Source: Clarireedia homoeocarpa (lineage: Eukaryota; Ascomycota; Leotiomycetes; Helotiales; Rutstroemiaceae). From it: a stretch of DNA of 64,000 nt. A program made the translations under genes and the position numbers. The notes under the pieces are model-generated. The model was not told the origin of the DNA. It did no database searches and saw nothing but the letters and a program-made list of their open reading frames with translations. Shown here piece after piece: positions 45,728-56,933 of the stretch. Location of the stretch: positions 310,001-374,000 of the forward strand of contig LNKV01000005.1 in assembly GCA_001465935.1 (NCBI GenBank). The letters are read 5' to 3'. Position 1 is the first letter of the stretch. Every line of letters starts with the position of its first letter.

Positions 45728-48700
45728 CTACCGGGGGGGGTAAAACTTGGTGAATAGAGTCGCGGACGAGAGGAGGAGCGGAGAGTGGAGTGGATGATTT
45801 TTCTTCTTGTGCTTGGCCTGACCTAATCGCTAATTGATTGTGACGTGATAATATCATGAGAGAGACAAGATGGAAACTTGAATGTCAAAAAATCCGGTCA
45901 GGATATCGAAGGTGGCGGATCTTCATTAAATGTTTTGTTTGGTGCCCGGTTATGCTGGTGGGCGATAAGTGGTGCAAGGTGGGCTGTGGTCCGAGGTGTC
46001 CATTTAGTAAATTCAAGGACTTCCCCTTGACGCGTACGGTAGGCGGTAAGCGGAGAAATAGTGCTTTGCTGGCCGAAAAGGGGAAAGCTGCGTCGGCGGC
46101 CGACACCGGGATTGGGATCGGGATTGGGATTGGGAATTGCTCAGGATATGTAATAATGACAACATCAAAGAACAATAAGACATCGATATCATCATCACTT
46201 CACGACTTGCTTAGAAATGATGAGGATAATGATAATGTCAAGTGACCTACTGCCAACCTCTGCAAATGATTATCGCAACCACTGCAAATAATTATCGCAA
46301 CTAACTTAAGCCATTGAACATTTAGTTTCCCCCTTTCTTGTCCTTGTCGGTTATCCCTTTTCATTTCAATGAAGTGCGTGTACATGTCGCAAGCGTATAC
46401 GCAGTAATGTTGGGCTGGCCTCGGCAGCCAGAAAGTCGACAGTAGCCAAAAGCTCTAGCCAGTTCCTCTTCTCTCGACAGCACATGCCCGTCATATCCCA
46501 CCCAATCCAATCCCATCCCACATCTTCTCTCCCAATTACCACATTCATCCAACTATCTTACATACACATACATACAGCACATCATCCACCACTTTCCTGA
46601 TCTTCATCCAGCTCCGTATGGGAAAGATCTCACTCTGGATCGATCCATCGCCTTCTCCAAGAAACCCACCACTACCGAACGCATTTAACCTTACTTATCA
46701 GCAGACTTTCCAACGTTACCTAACCAAAACCTCGGCGTTTCACTAGAATAAAACCATACCCGCTTTTTTGGCTGCTGGTTTGAGCTTAGTGTGCAGATGT
46801 GGATGATGGAGCGTACAAAGAAAAATCTTATCTGATTGATCTAGAAGTGGGCCCGGCTTTGGTGGAGTGGGGTGACATGTAAGACGGAATGTGGTGGCAT
46901 GGCATCGGAACAGATGATGAGCTGACGGTGTTGGCTGGGACGAGTAAGATGAGTTGTGTTAGAGAAGAAAGGGATAGATAGGGATACGAAAACGAAGACG
47001 AAAGGTAGGATGAGTAAGGAGGAAGGAGAAACGAGAGGCTTTCAGCCCTGGTATGCTATGTAAGGTAACTATGTAGATATTATCAACGAAGATATCTTCA
47101 GCTGTACATTTCATCGGATCAGGAGATGCGGCGACCGCTGTTTTGAATGGGAACCAACCTCTCCTTCGCAAAACTGAGGAGCAGTTCCACCGTACTGTCC
47201 TGTAACTAAGTCTTGCACGAAATGATGTACACCCCCTTTCCTATCCGAGATCTCACCCCTTTCCTTTCCCTTCTTTTCCTTTCCTACTTCGTACGCACAC
47301 TGCGAGTAAACGGCGGGTCCTTAAAACCTGCCATACTTCGTACAAAGCACATCATCAGTTCATTACCTGGTCAGCATCCACTTCATTCGAGACATTCTTC
47401 CCCCAAATACCTCACTTTCTCCCCCAATTTCCACATCCCAACAGATTATCTCGAAATCTGATTAGATTAGATCAACGCATTTCTCCTCTCTTTTACTTAC
47501 AGCCCCCATCCATCCACGAATCCTTGAAAATATTGACAGAAATCAATCGCATCCATCACAAAGAACAAGTGTCATCTCTCTTTTCTTCTCTTCTCTCCTC
47601 TCCTCTTCTCCTCTCCTTTTCTTGTTCCTTCCTTCCCCCCGACTAACAACCCCCTCCTCACCCACAATAAGTTATACTATGTAGCAAAACGTAAAGTAAA
47701 GTAAAGTCAGGTTATCAGATGAAACTTTTCTTCGCAACCTCCCACCATCAATCAGATTAGATCATCTCATCACATCCCATCTCATCACCTCTCATCCCCA
47801 CCTTTTTCCGAACCGAACCGAAAAAGCCAAAACCCACTCCCGCCAAGTTAATAACTCCCATTCCCTGCATTACAGTAGCTTCTGCATTCTTGAAAAAAGA
47901 AAAAGAAAAGAAAAAGGCAACTGGACACGTAGAGAGAAGTCCGGATTGGGAAGGAGGTCGTCTCGCCCTGCCTTGCTGTTTTGTCTATTTTTATCTACTA
48001 CAGTACGCAGTACGGTACGGCAAGGTTAATTAATGTACGAAGTAGACTAATGGTTCATGGAAGTCGATAATGCCGGGAGACAAATGCGGACGTGAATCCG
48101 TAATCTGATCAATCAAATCTAAGAGGGAAAAACGATGGGTTTGCACTCGGATCTGATAACTTTTTCCGGCGAGGCTTACAGAATGGAGGGGGAGGTTCGG
48201 GTACTGGGTGAGGGTAAGGGCTCCGAGAGCGGAGGGAGGGGGTTCTTGTGAAATGTAGGCTTTACAAGTGATGTGAGTGTTCTCTTGTCTGTCTATAGGA
48301 AGTTACATCTTATCCTGGACCACTTTTTTTTTTGGTTGAATGAGGATGTGACGCCGGAAGACAATTCTTTGGTATCTTCTGCGATTCTTCTCATGAGAAT
48401 TCAAGGTCTGGCAATCTCACGTTTGTCTTTACTTTTCGCGATCTCTGGACTCTCATGAATGAAATGGATAACAATCCTACATACAACTTCAATTCCGAGA
48501 CCAAAACGGCACGTTTACACATAGCACGGGCGGTTATGTTTCAAGGCCATGGTTTCCACCATCCAAGGTCTACAACTGCGAGTCGATTGGTCGCTAGGAG
48601 ATTGAGATAAAATACTGCACCGCATCAAAGTTGATGCATTCAGTCATAAATCTGCTTCAATGTTCAGAAAAAAGGATCTCCTTCCTCTGCCATTCCACCG

Positions 48701-50300
48701 ATAGCATTCATATGGCATGACTGCGTCCATCATTCAACGTTCCGCGCAGGTGCAAAATTTGCATAGAGGACTTCAGACTGCTATTATTTTGTTCCAGACG
48801 GCAAAATTGCACTGGGCATCAACGCCGAGTCATGCTTTATGAATAAAGTCTTTATAGTTTCTTTTCAATCGTTTTTTACACCTTCTCTTTTGATATTTCT
48901 CTTGCTCGGTCCAGTTCTACGAGAACCCTAGCTGAAGCCTGGGAGTCCAGCCCGACGTTCGACACAAGGCGCATGCGAGAAACGCCTCCTGGATGCAGTC
49001 AGAGGAGGACATACTTTGGGACTAACTCCCATGTAGGTTTGTTATCATGCACCTTTTTAGCCATACAGTTTGCTGAAAACCTGCTTTACCTGCGCGAGAG
49101 TGCCGGCAACGGGATTACAGGAACGAAATGTTGATGTGATAACCGTCCTTCTCATTCAGAGTGACCAGTTGTCAACGAAACAATTGATGGATATGTTTCA
49201 TAAAGTCCTTGATACCGCATTCGTGACACTGTTGAAGGAATTTCCGTTACACGATGATATACGCTGAGAATTTTGATACCACTACGTATCAGGGCAGCCA
49301 GCCAGCCAAAAGCAGCCGTCATTTTTATGATATGCATGACATCTTTCCAAGTTTAAATGGATTTGCCCTTCGAGATATACTCAATATAGCCAGAGCACGA
49401 CTGGCGTTGAAGAAACGAGGCTCACTGTGCTTCATAGATACTTTCAAATTGTTTTTCAAGCATGAGAACGTTTTTCATCGTTCGTGATTCACACTAGCGT
49501 TCCAGATCCAAGCGCGTTTGTGGGTCAAGATAACAGAAATAGCTTCACAATTACCGCTTTTGGGGGTGTAATAAGCGAGATGACCTGAGTCAAAGTACTG
49601 AGTTTTAATCGCATTCTCTCCGATGACTCCATTGATTGTCCGGGTCGGCCGATTGCTAATGATCCATGCGGGCGAATACAACAGCCCATTCACTGCATCA
49701 TGCCAGTTCATCATGGAAGAATCACGATAACAGTCAAGCAAGTTGTTCAAGGAAATCCGCAAGCTTCGATATTTCATATGAAACTCACAACACGAAGACG
49801 AAAATGATAACAATTACAACCTCAGCTTTGTAAATGGAACGCCGAACAAGTGCCGGTTAGGCAAGCAACTGAGTAAGACATCGTATGTATGCAGTTAGTA
49901 TCGGATACAGTGGGTTGAGACTTTGGCGCATACATCCAGTTTTCATTTACACTGCCGTAAAATTGGCTGCTCAATTGTCTCGGCCTCGAAAACATAGTCT
50001 AAAAGCACCTCAATTGTTTCTCACTAACAATTGGTGCCTGGAAAAGGACTTGGCGAGAAGCTCTCTTTTATTCGTGGGTCTCTACATCATTCACATTTTT
50101 TCATCTTCAAATTGGGCTCACTAATTGGTGAGCCTTGCCTATCGTACCTTTTGGAAATATCTTTCACCATGATGCTGTTACGGCAAGTGCTAGTAGGTCA
50201 TTACCTGTTTTCGCATAGCAATCATCTCATTTGTACTTAAAACCCATCTATTTGGGCCATCCTAACTTGACATTGTTTCTAGCTTGGCGGCCTACTTTTT
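45728..50300. other. Long stretch without recognisable gene
   Basis: Open frames up to about 130 codons show no motif, and one (45856-46245) is a simple-repeat translation. A strong pyrimidine tract lies at 47571-47640. At 49475-49813 the minus strand has a 112-codon frame with ordinary amino-acid composition that might be a decayed gene; I cannot assign it. The sequence is not obviously RIP-mutated. Confidence 0.4.
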
Positions 50301-52150
50301 CTCATCGGTGTTTATTCTTAGATTCTCCTTAGAGCTCAAACCGTGACATTGGAGAAATCTACACCAGCGAGTGAGGACGTCACCCATGCTACTTGCACTT
50401 CAATATGCATCGTCCAGGAAGAAGATAGCTGTTACCATATCGGTAAATCGCAGTAGGTACCAACCTCAGCGCTCATACAAGCAAACGGTCTGCGTGCACA
50501 CTGTGCCGATTTCCCCAAGCCCGGCTCAACGCTATGCATTCCAACCACATGCAGTATCCATTATGTACAAACCGACGATAATTGCTACAGTATTCGCAAG
50601 CAGTATAAAAACTTCACTGCCGAACAGCTGATTTCTTGGAATCCTGTAATCGAGGATCTCTGTGGCAATATAATACCACTTACTGGCTACCAAATTTGCG
50701 TGAGCCCACCAACAAACCAAGGCTTCATCGCCCCTAAACTTATTTTTCAAGGTGAAACTTCTCATAAGTTTGTCTCCCCTTCGCAATGACAAATAAGATT
50801 CTTATCTGTATACAAATGCAGTAGTGATTATATGCAGACAACACACAGTTCAAGCAGTAGTACCGTTATAGATCCTAAATCTACGACAAATCTACCTAAA
50901 CACACATTAACGTACTAGGCCTTACTGGCGCCTGGAACTCTGAATTTTTGTAAAAAATTATACACAGCATTATAATTTGCGTCTTCGAGCAGGTGGTCAT
51001 AATCCTAATACATGTGCCTCTATTGCGTGGGTATTTTCACGTGAGTGTATCCGCCAGGTTCCAGCAAGCACCTGCTACTTGCAACGGTTATCGACAATTT
51101 CAGACGCTGGAGAAATGCTCCAAATTTGCATCCGCATCCTCGAGTGAGACTAGTTTTCTTCTCCATAATTTCATATTTAATCTATCTCATGCCTGGCACT
51201 AACCCCCCTTTCCGTCATCTGGTAACCCTAGAAGAATTTCTCCACTGCAATCCATCTCTCGAATATGACGAACACGATGATAACGTATGCGAAGTTCTCA
51301 CAGGCTTCCGGTATTGCGTTGGCGGTGGTCCAGATATAAATTCTAGTGCTACCGCGACAACCACCGCAGCTCAATCTACCCACACACTAACAAAAAGCTT
51401 TCCTCTCGCTCCAGGAACCCAGGACTTCTGCAGCCGCTATAATCCAACGTCGAAATCCAACAGAGTAAACTCAGCAATCAATAATTGTGACCAATTTTCC
51501 CGTGTAGGAGCCCGTATGTATTCTCCCTCCTATCCTAATCTTTCACTGCCATCTCTATTTATACACCCCATCCGAGCCCCCCCCCTCCCGCTAACCATCC
51601 CCCTCCATCTAGTAAACCTAACCGAATTCCTCTTCCGGAACCCCTCTCTCCGAGCCAAACACGACCCTGCATACCCCAATTCCTGCTGACTAAAACCCGG
51701 TTACGTTGACGGCGGACCCGATTTCCGCCCCGATGGCTCCTTTGTCCCTGAGATATCTACAACAGCAGCTTCGGGTCCATTTCTTACTGAGAATCTACCC
51801 TTGGCAGCGGGAACGCCCGGTGGGTGTAAGATATATACACGCGCTTATGGGAGGAAGAATCGTAGGATTAATAAATGTAGGATAGTAGCGTGGTTCTACG
51901 ATTGTAAGTTTATGCTTTTCTTTGGGGGGCAGGGGGGGGGGGGGGGGGGGGGGGGGGGGAGAGGGCTGGTTTTGCTGCTTATGTTGATGTTGATTGATTG
52001 ATTGATATCACCAACCCTCCCAAAAAGCGAATACAACAACGACTTTAACCGCTTGGAATCCCTCTCTCACATTCGCCGCGGAACATTGAGAGCGCGTACG
52101 AATTGCTCTTGCTCTCTGGATACAGGTATTGTGTGAGAGGTGAGTACGAG
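50300..52150 (+). pseudogene. Decayed multi-LysM protein gene
   Basis: At least five LysM-like units can be read on the plus strand, in several frames. The first starts near 50391 (TCTSICIVQEEDSCYHIGK) and meets TAG at 50454. The best preserved is at 50537-50711: HYVQTDDNCYSIRKQY, then LISWNPVIEDLC, then GYQICVSPP. Others: about 50950-51325 (LEEFLHCNPSL, GFRYCVGGG), about 51410-51720 (LTEFLFRNPSL, then TGA at 51687), and about 51810-52140 (CKIYTRAYG, LTAWNPSL, GYRYCVRG with a TGA and frameshift). Introns with GTRAG(T)-type donors recur at one position inside the units. LysM proteins bind chitin and act as effectors or cell-wall proteins; this copy carries several stops and frameshifts, and its signal peptide is not identifiable. 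Confidence 0.75.
51932..51959 (+). repeat. Poly-G run (28 G)
   Basis: Lies within what reads as an intron of the last LysM unit (donor GTAAGT at about 51904, acceptor AAAAG near 52027). G-quadruplex-capable and prone to sequencing error. Confidence 0.9.
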
Positions 52151-52769
52151 TACGAGGGTCGTGTTGAATACGAATGCTGGGATTGTGAATTTGAATGCTA
52201 CTCTCTCGACTACAGCTACGAATACTGCTCTGTCGACCGCAGCAGCAGATCCACTCACTGTCACTGAGGATATGGATACGCATGCTCTGGAGACAGTAAG
52301 CGATCACGCTTTAGTACACGGCGATATAGGTGTAGCTACGCGATGGAAATCGAGCTGGGCGTGCAGAGCTATCGTGGGGTATTTTTTTGATGTCGTGCGA
52401 TATTGGTTAGAGTTCTAGTTGGGGGGAAGGGGGGTGGATGATAGAGGGGAAGGTGATAGTTTGTTTTTGTTAGTACTGAGTGAGTACGTTGGTTGTAACG
52501 TGGCGTTTTGGAGGGAGGACAGGATGAGAGTAAGGATGAATGAGGATGAGGATGAGGGTGAGATGCTAAGTAGATTGGGATTTGGAGCTTATAGAGTGAG
52601 TGTTCCATTACGTGAAAGATCTGTGGTTGTTCGTCTACCTCTACGTCTATATCTACGGCAAAAGCGTCGTCCGTTAGCAGCGGCAGTTTACTTATGATCA
52701 TATGGGATACATAGCCCGTTAACATCAGTGCAGACGCCTGCTCCTCTATGACTTTCAAGAAACTCCACT

Positions 52770-54614
52770 TCAACCTCTCCCCACCAATCCCGCATAATGC
52801 CCCAACACCGTCCCGGTCAACCCCTCCATCTGCTCCTGCCCCAACCCCTCAAACACCTTCCACGCCTCGCGTCTCCTCTTCGTACTAAAAAATTCCTCTC
52901 TCCGCATCAAACCGGACTCACCGTTCGGGCCCGTCACCTTGACGCTCTCATTCCCATTCCATGTCTGCTCCCCATACGCAAACTCAATCCAATCCTTCTG
53001 CATCTCCCTCTGCGCCTTGAGCTCCTTCTCCGGATCCTCCGTCGTGCGGAATATCGACGGATCGCCATGCAGATAGGCGAGATCGAGCGAGTGGGTGGAT
53101 ACATCCTTGAACATGCATGGGAAGGGATTTCCCTGCTCGAAGGCGTATTCACGGACGGGGATGCCGTGTTCGCGGGCGATGGTGGCGAATTCAAAAGCGC
53201 CTTTGTAGAAGATGAGGTCTTCGATGATGTCGAGGAATCTGGCGCTGGTGTGTTCGAGAGTGGATTGCGGGGTGATGTTGTAGGCTTTGAGAAAGTCGTC
53301 GACTTTGGTGCTGGGGATGATGGAGGATAGGGTGGTTGTAAATGCTTCGAGGGGGGGTCGGGATGCTGGTTTGGGCGCTGCGATGGAGAGGAATTCGATT
53401 ACTGAACCTTCTCTTCCTGTGTTGCCTACCAGAACCTCATGTTGAGAGTTTTCGGCGAACGAGAATGTGGTGCGCCAGTTTGAGGAGAAGAATTCGTCGT
53501 CGAGTGTTATGAGTTCTCCCAATCCGGGTCTGGGGTCAATGGATCGGTACGCATCGACAAACTCTTTCCATGGAACTTTCTGGAGTTCTTTTACGGTATG
53601 GACTTTTAATTTGTCTTTTGTCTTTTGGTAGAGAGCTGATTTGACTTCCATTGATTGAGGTATACTGAATAATGCCTGGCCGAGGTTCTGCGATTGCATA
53701 ATCGCCCGCGAGAAGTGAGCCGGTAGTAAAGAATGGATTTGGTATTCCACTGCAAGTGATCCGGCTGATTCTCCGGATATAGTGATGTTTGGAGAGCCTC
53801 CGAATGGTGCGATATACTTGGATACCCAAGTGATTGCTAAATTCTATATAAACAGTTAGCACTTTTGATATTCCAAACTTGCCACAAACAAATGTCTCGG
53901 GAAGTAGTACAATATCGCGAGGCCCTATAATCATTAGCATGGGGATGATCAGCAACTCGGTAAAGAGAACATACCATGGTTTCCAGCATTCTCCTTCCCA
54001 AGCTCATGTCTAAGCTCACTCGATCCCGTGTACCCTAGAGGACCCAATCGATAACTTCATGATCAGCGAGCATTCACAACGGAAGAAATCCAAGCCTACT
54101 TGATAGCGACCATAACGATGGGCTTTCCGAGTCTTATACTCTCGGCCACGATGCTGTTACCATCACACCACCAATCCGAGTTTGCCCCAGAAAACGCTCC
54201 ACCTCCGTGAATATAGATCAAGACTGGTAGCTGAGATGCTTCATTTGATTCGGCGGGCGTGGTGATGTTAAGATTCAGACATTCGAACTCGTCAAAGACG
54301 TCCTCTGAATGGGCCGCAAATCCGGTTGGTACCTCGATCAATGCATCTTCCATCCTTTTGGGGAATATAGGTTGGGGACATTTGGGACTAGTGTTGTTAA
54401 TAATCGCTCCGACACTTTTCCAAGGCACGTAACCTTACCCATAGTTTATGGCATCATAATTCTCAGTAAATTCTTCCTTCAACGTCGCCTGTATGAATCG
54501 AGCGGGTATGTTACCATACTTGATGCCTCGAAACTGTGCTACGGTCTTGTTCTTCGGGTACAGACCACGAAATGTGGTTCGTAGAGATGGATGCGTTACT
54601 TGAGGGGACGACAT
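52770..54614 (-). CDS. Type-B carboxylesterase/lipase family protein
   Basis: Exons, complement: 54614..54439, 54387..54100, 54054..53975, 53924..53911, 53843..52770, giving 543 aa, normal for the family. Alpha/beta-hydrolase features: KYGNIPARF near the start, oxyanion HGGGAF (119-124), nucleophile elbow GESAG (Ser212), candidate acid Glu in NTGREGSV, and candidate His in THSLDLAYLHG. No signal peptide is evident, so it is probably cytosolic. Intron 1 (51 nt) removes a TAA that otherwise blocks the frame and restores NYGPKCPQP. Exon 4 is only 14 nt, needed to join GNHG to the NLAITWV segment through GPRDI. Substrate not predictable. Confidence 0.88.
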
Positions 54615-55953
54615 GTTGATTCTTGAGCAGTAATGTCGAGAACAACAAAGACTTTACTTTGATAGATAATCATTGTTATATACTATGCTTCGGGTATTCA
54701 AATCTCGGCAATCGCTAACTACCAAACGTTGGTATAAAATGTTCGTACCCGCTGCAGTTGCAAGGTACCATTGCCCCAAAGCGGACCATTTTGCTTACTG
54801 TACATAAGCTTCAAGCAAAATCATCAAACACTGGTGTTTTCTAGCGTTCTCGTTCGTCGAAAGCTGTCGCCGACTGTCCGCAAAAAATCAATCAATGGTT
54901 GGGACTCTTTGCCATATAAATGTCAGTCTGCCAGAAGAGGAGTAAACAACTTGACTGTGAGACTGTTCAAGCTGACACGGTGGAGCATCGCTCCTAGAGG
55001 TGGCTCGGGTGGGTAATAAGTCAGCTCTTATTTTGACCACTCTGATGACAAGCGAGCCTGATGAGTCTGTATTGCCGCTCACTTCAGCAAAAACATCTCA
55101 ACCAATGATGAACCTCCACCATGTGTGGCTTACATAATACCACCCGTGCCATTTAGATACTTCGTGTGATCGATCACTTACGACGTAGAATTTCTTGGCT
55201 CGGCTCCCCACGGAAGATTGAAGCTGGCGACGCGAAGCCCAGAACCATATCAGCAGCAACTTCTCACCTTACCTAGCATGCATCAATTTGCTGTCGAGTC
55301 GTGCCATGAAGCATAAAGCCCAACACGCATTTCCACGGGCCAATCATGCCATGGCCTGATTTTTGCTTCTCTGATCTGTCTGATGGTGACTGGCGTGATT
55401 GGGTGGGTCCTGCCGGTACCATATTTGGCCTTTTTCGATTGAAGCATCTGCCCGACTCGCGATAGAATTCGTCCTTCTGTTTGGCTATGACTCTGATTGA
55501 GCTGAAGATTTGCTTTTTCCTGACGCTCAATGACACAAGAATTCCCGCAGAGACTCACAAGCTACATCGTGCGACCGAATTGGAAAGGTTCAAACAGACA
55601 GGGAGCATTTCCCCGCATTGACTTGCGATATTTACTAGTCCGCATGTGGCATAGTTCGAGCCCTCTAAACTCCTTTCAACTCCCTCTAACTCCCTAACCT
55701 CTCGAGCTACCCCGCATTCTGAAGCAGACACGTGAGAAATGCTGTGATCTTGCCTCTTCCTACTCGTACGACACGGCTTTTAAAAGCTCCCTCCACCTCT
55801 TCAATTCATCCAATTCATCTTCCTCTTCCTCCTACATCAAAAGCTACATAGAAACCCATCGAGACTTGGTCTACTTTCTCCATCTCATCAAAACAATCAT
55901 AAATTCATTCGAGATTCCTTTGACTTTCACTTTCACTTTCACCATTCGCAATC
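54615..55953. other. Intergenic, divergent promoters
   Basis: Separates the divergent carboxylesterase and DJ-1 genes. No gene seen. A TTTCAC repeat lies just before the DJ-1 start (about 55926-55942), and a CTAACTCCCT-type repeat at about 55665-55695. Confidence 0.5.
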
Positions 55954-56933
55954 ATGCCATCATCTACCGAAAAGCCAGATGTGATTAAGGTGCTATTCGC
56001 ACTCCATGCTGGCATGGATGCGATGGACTTCGTCGGTCCCCTCGAAGTCCTCAACCTTGCTCAGCATGATATCAATGACCCAGGTAGGTGATGAATACAT
56101 ATATGACGACTTATGAATAGTTTCCTGTCTCAATCCACATCCTTTTGTTGTTGTTTATATGTCTACATCGTAAAACTCCACTAACAACTCTGTCCACCAC
56201 AGCATCCAAGGCATTCAAATGCACTTTCGTATCTGCCACCGAGCATACCGAGTCGAGTCAAGGAACTTCATTCCGTGCACACTTGAACTACAAGGAAGCA
56301 TATGCTCAACTCCCTCAATACGACATCCTCATCATCCCTGGTGGTGGATCTGACCATATCCTCAAAACCAAAGCTGAACCTCTCGGCATTATCAAAGCCT
56401 TCTCAGACTTGCAGAAGAAGGATCCTACAAAAGAACGTACCCTCCTCTCTATCTGTACCGGCTCCCTCTTCCTTGCTCAGCAAGGTATCCTTCACGGCCT
56501 TTCTGCCACCACCCATCCAGATTACTTCGCCAAGTTCGAAACAATCAATGGGCTTGCTGCACAGAGAGATCTCGCAGAGCGTTGTGATGTCGTCGAAGAA
56601 CGTTATGTAGTTAACAATCTACGCTTCGATCTCGGTGATCCAGAAGAGAATCCCTACGTCCGCCGCAAGTCGGATGCTCGTCGTCCATCCAACGCACGCA
56701 AAGGTTCCATCTCATGGAAGGAATCCAACACACGCCGTGAGAGTAACGCTCGCAGAGCCAGCTTACGTCTCGGTGGTCTTCGTGTCATCACCAGTGGTGG
56801 CATCACTTGCGGTCTCGACGCAAGTTTGTATATGGTAAGCATCATGGTTAATGAGGATGCTGCCAATGAGATTGCTCGTGTCATGCAGTATGAATGGAAG
56901 AAAGGTATTGTCGTTGATGGCGTTGACATCTAA
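55954..56933 (+). CDS. DJ-1/PfpI (class I glutamine amidotransferase-like) protein with RRxS-rich insertion
   Basis: Exons 55954..56083 and 56203..56933 (119-nt intron, phase 1) give 286 aa. The core matches DJ-1/PfpI: VLFALHAGMDAMDFVGPLEVL at the N-terminus, ILIIPGGGSDHIL, nucleophile elbow SICTGSLFLA with Cys128, and ITSGGITCGLDASLYMV near the end. Fungal members of this branch are uncharacterised isonitrile-hydratase-like or stress-related proteins. Residues 197-232 are an insertion not typical of the fold, with RRKS, RRPS, RKGS, RRES and RRAS, five basophilic-kinase-like sites. The start was chosen because only this upstream exon supplies beta-1 of the fold. Single copy, no partner gene nearby. 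Confidence 0.9.

Noticed and set aside
45856..46245. 129-codon plus-strand frame with a GIGIGIG stretch
   Set aside because: Simple repeat translation with no family resemblance.
49475..49813. Possible chitinase or other gene divergent from the LysM remnant
   Set aside because: The 112-codon frame has no motif I can name and flanking frames are broken; kept only as a remark.
52369..52773. 134-codon minus-strand frame next to the carboxylesterase
   Set aside because: Low-complexity His/Pro repeats and overlap with the esterase 3' end.
54434..54436. In-frame TAA taken first as a nonsense mutation in the carboxylesterase
   Set aside because: It lies inside a 51-nt GTAAGG...TAG intron whose removal restores a conserved GPKCPQP stretch in phase.
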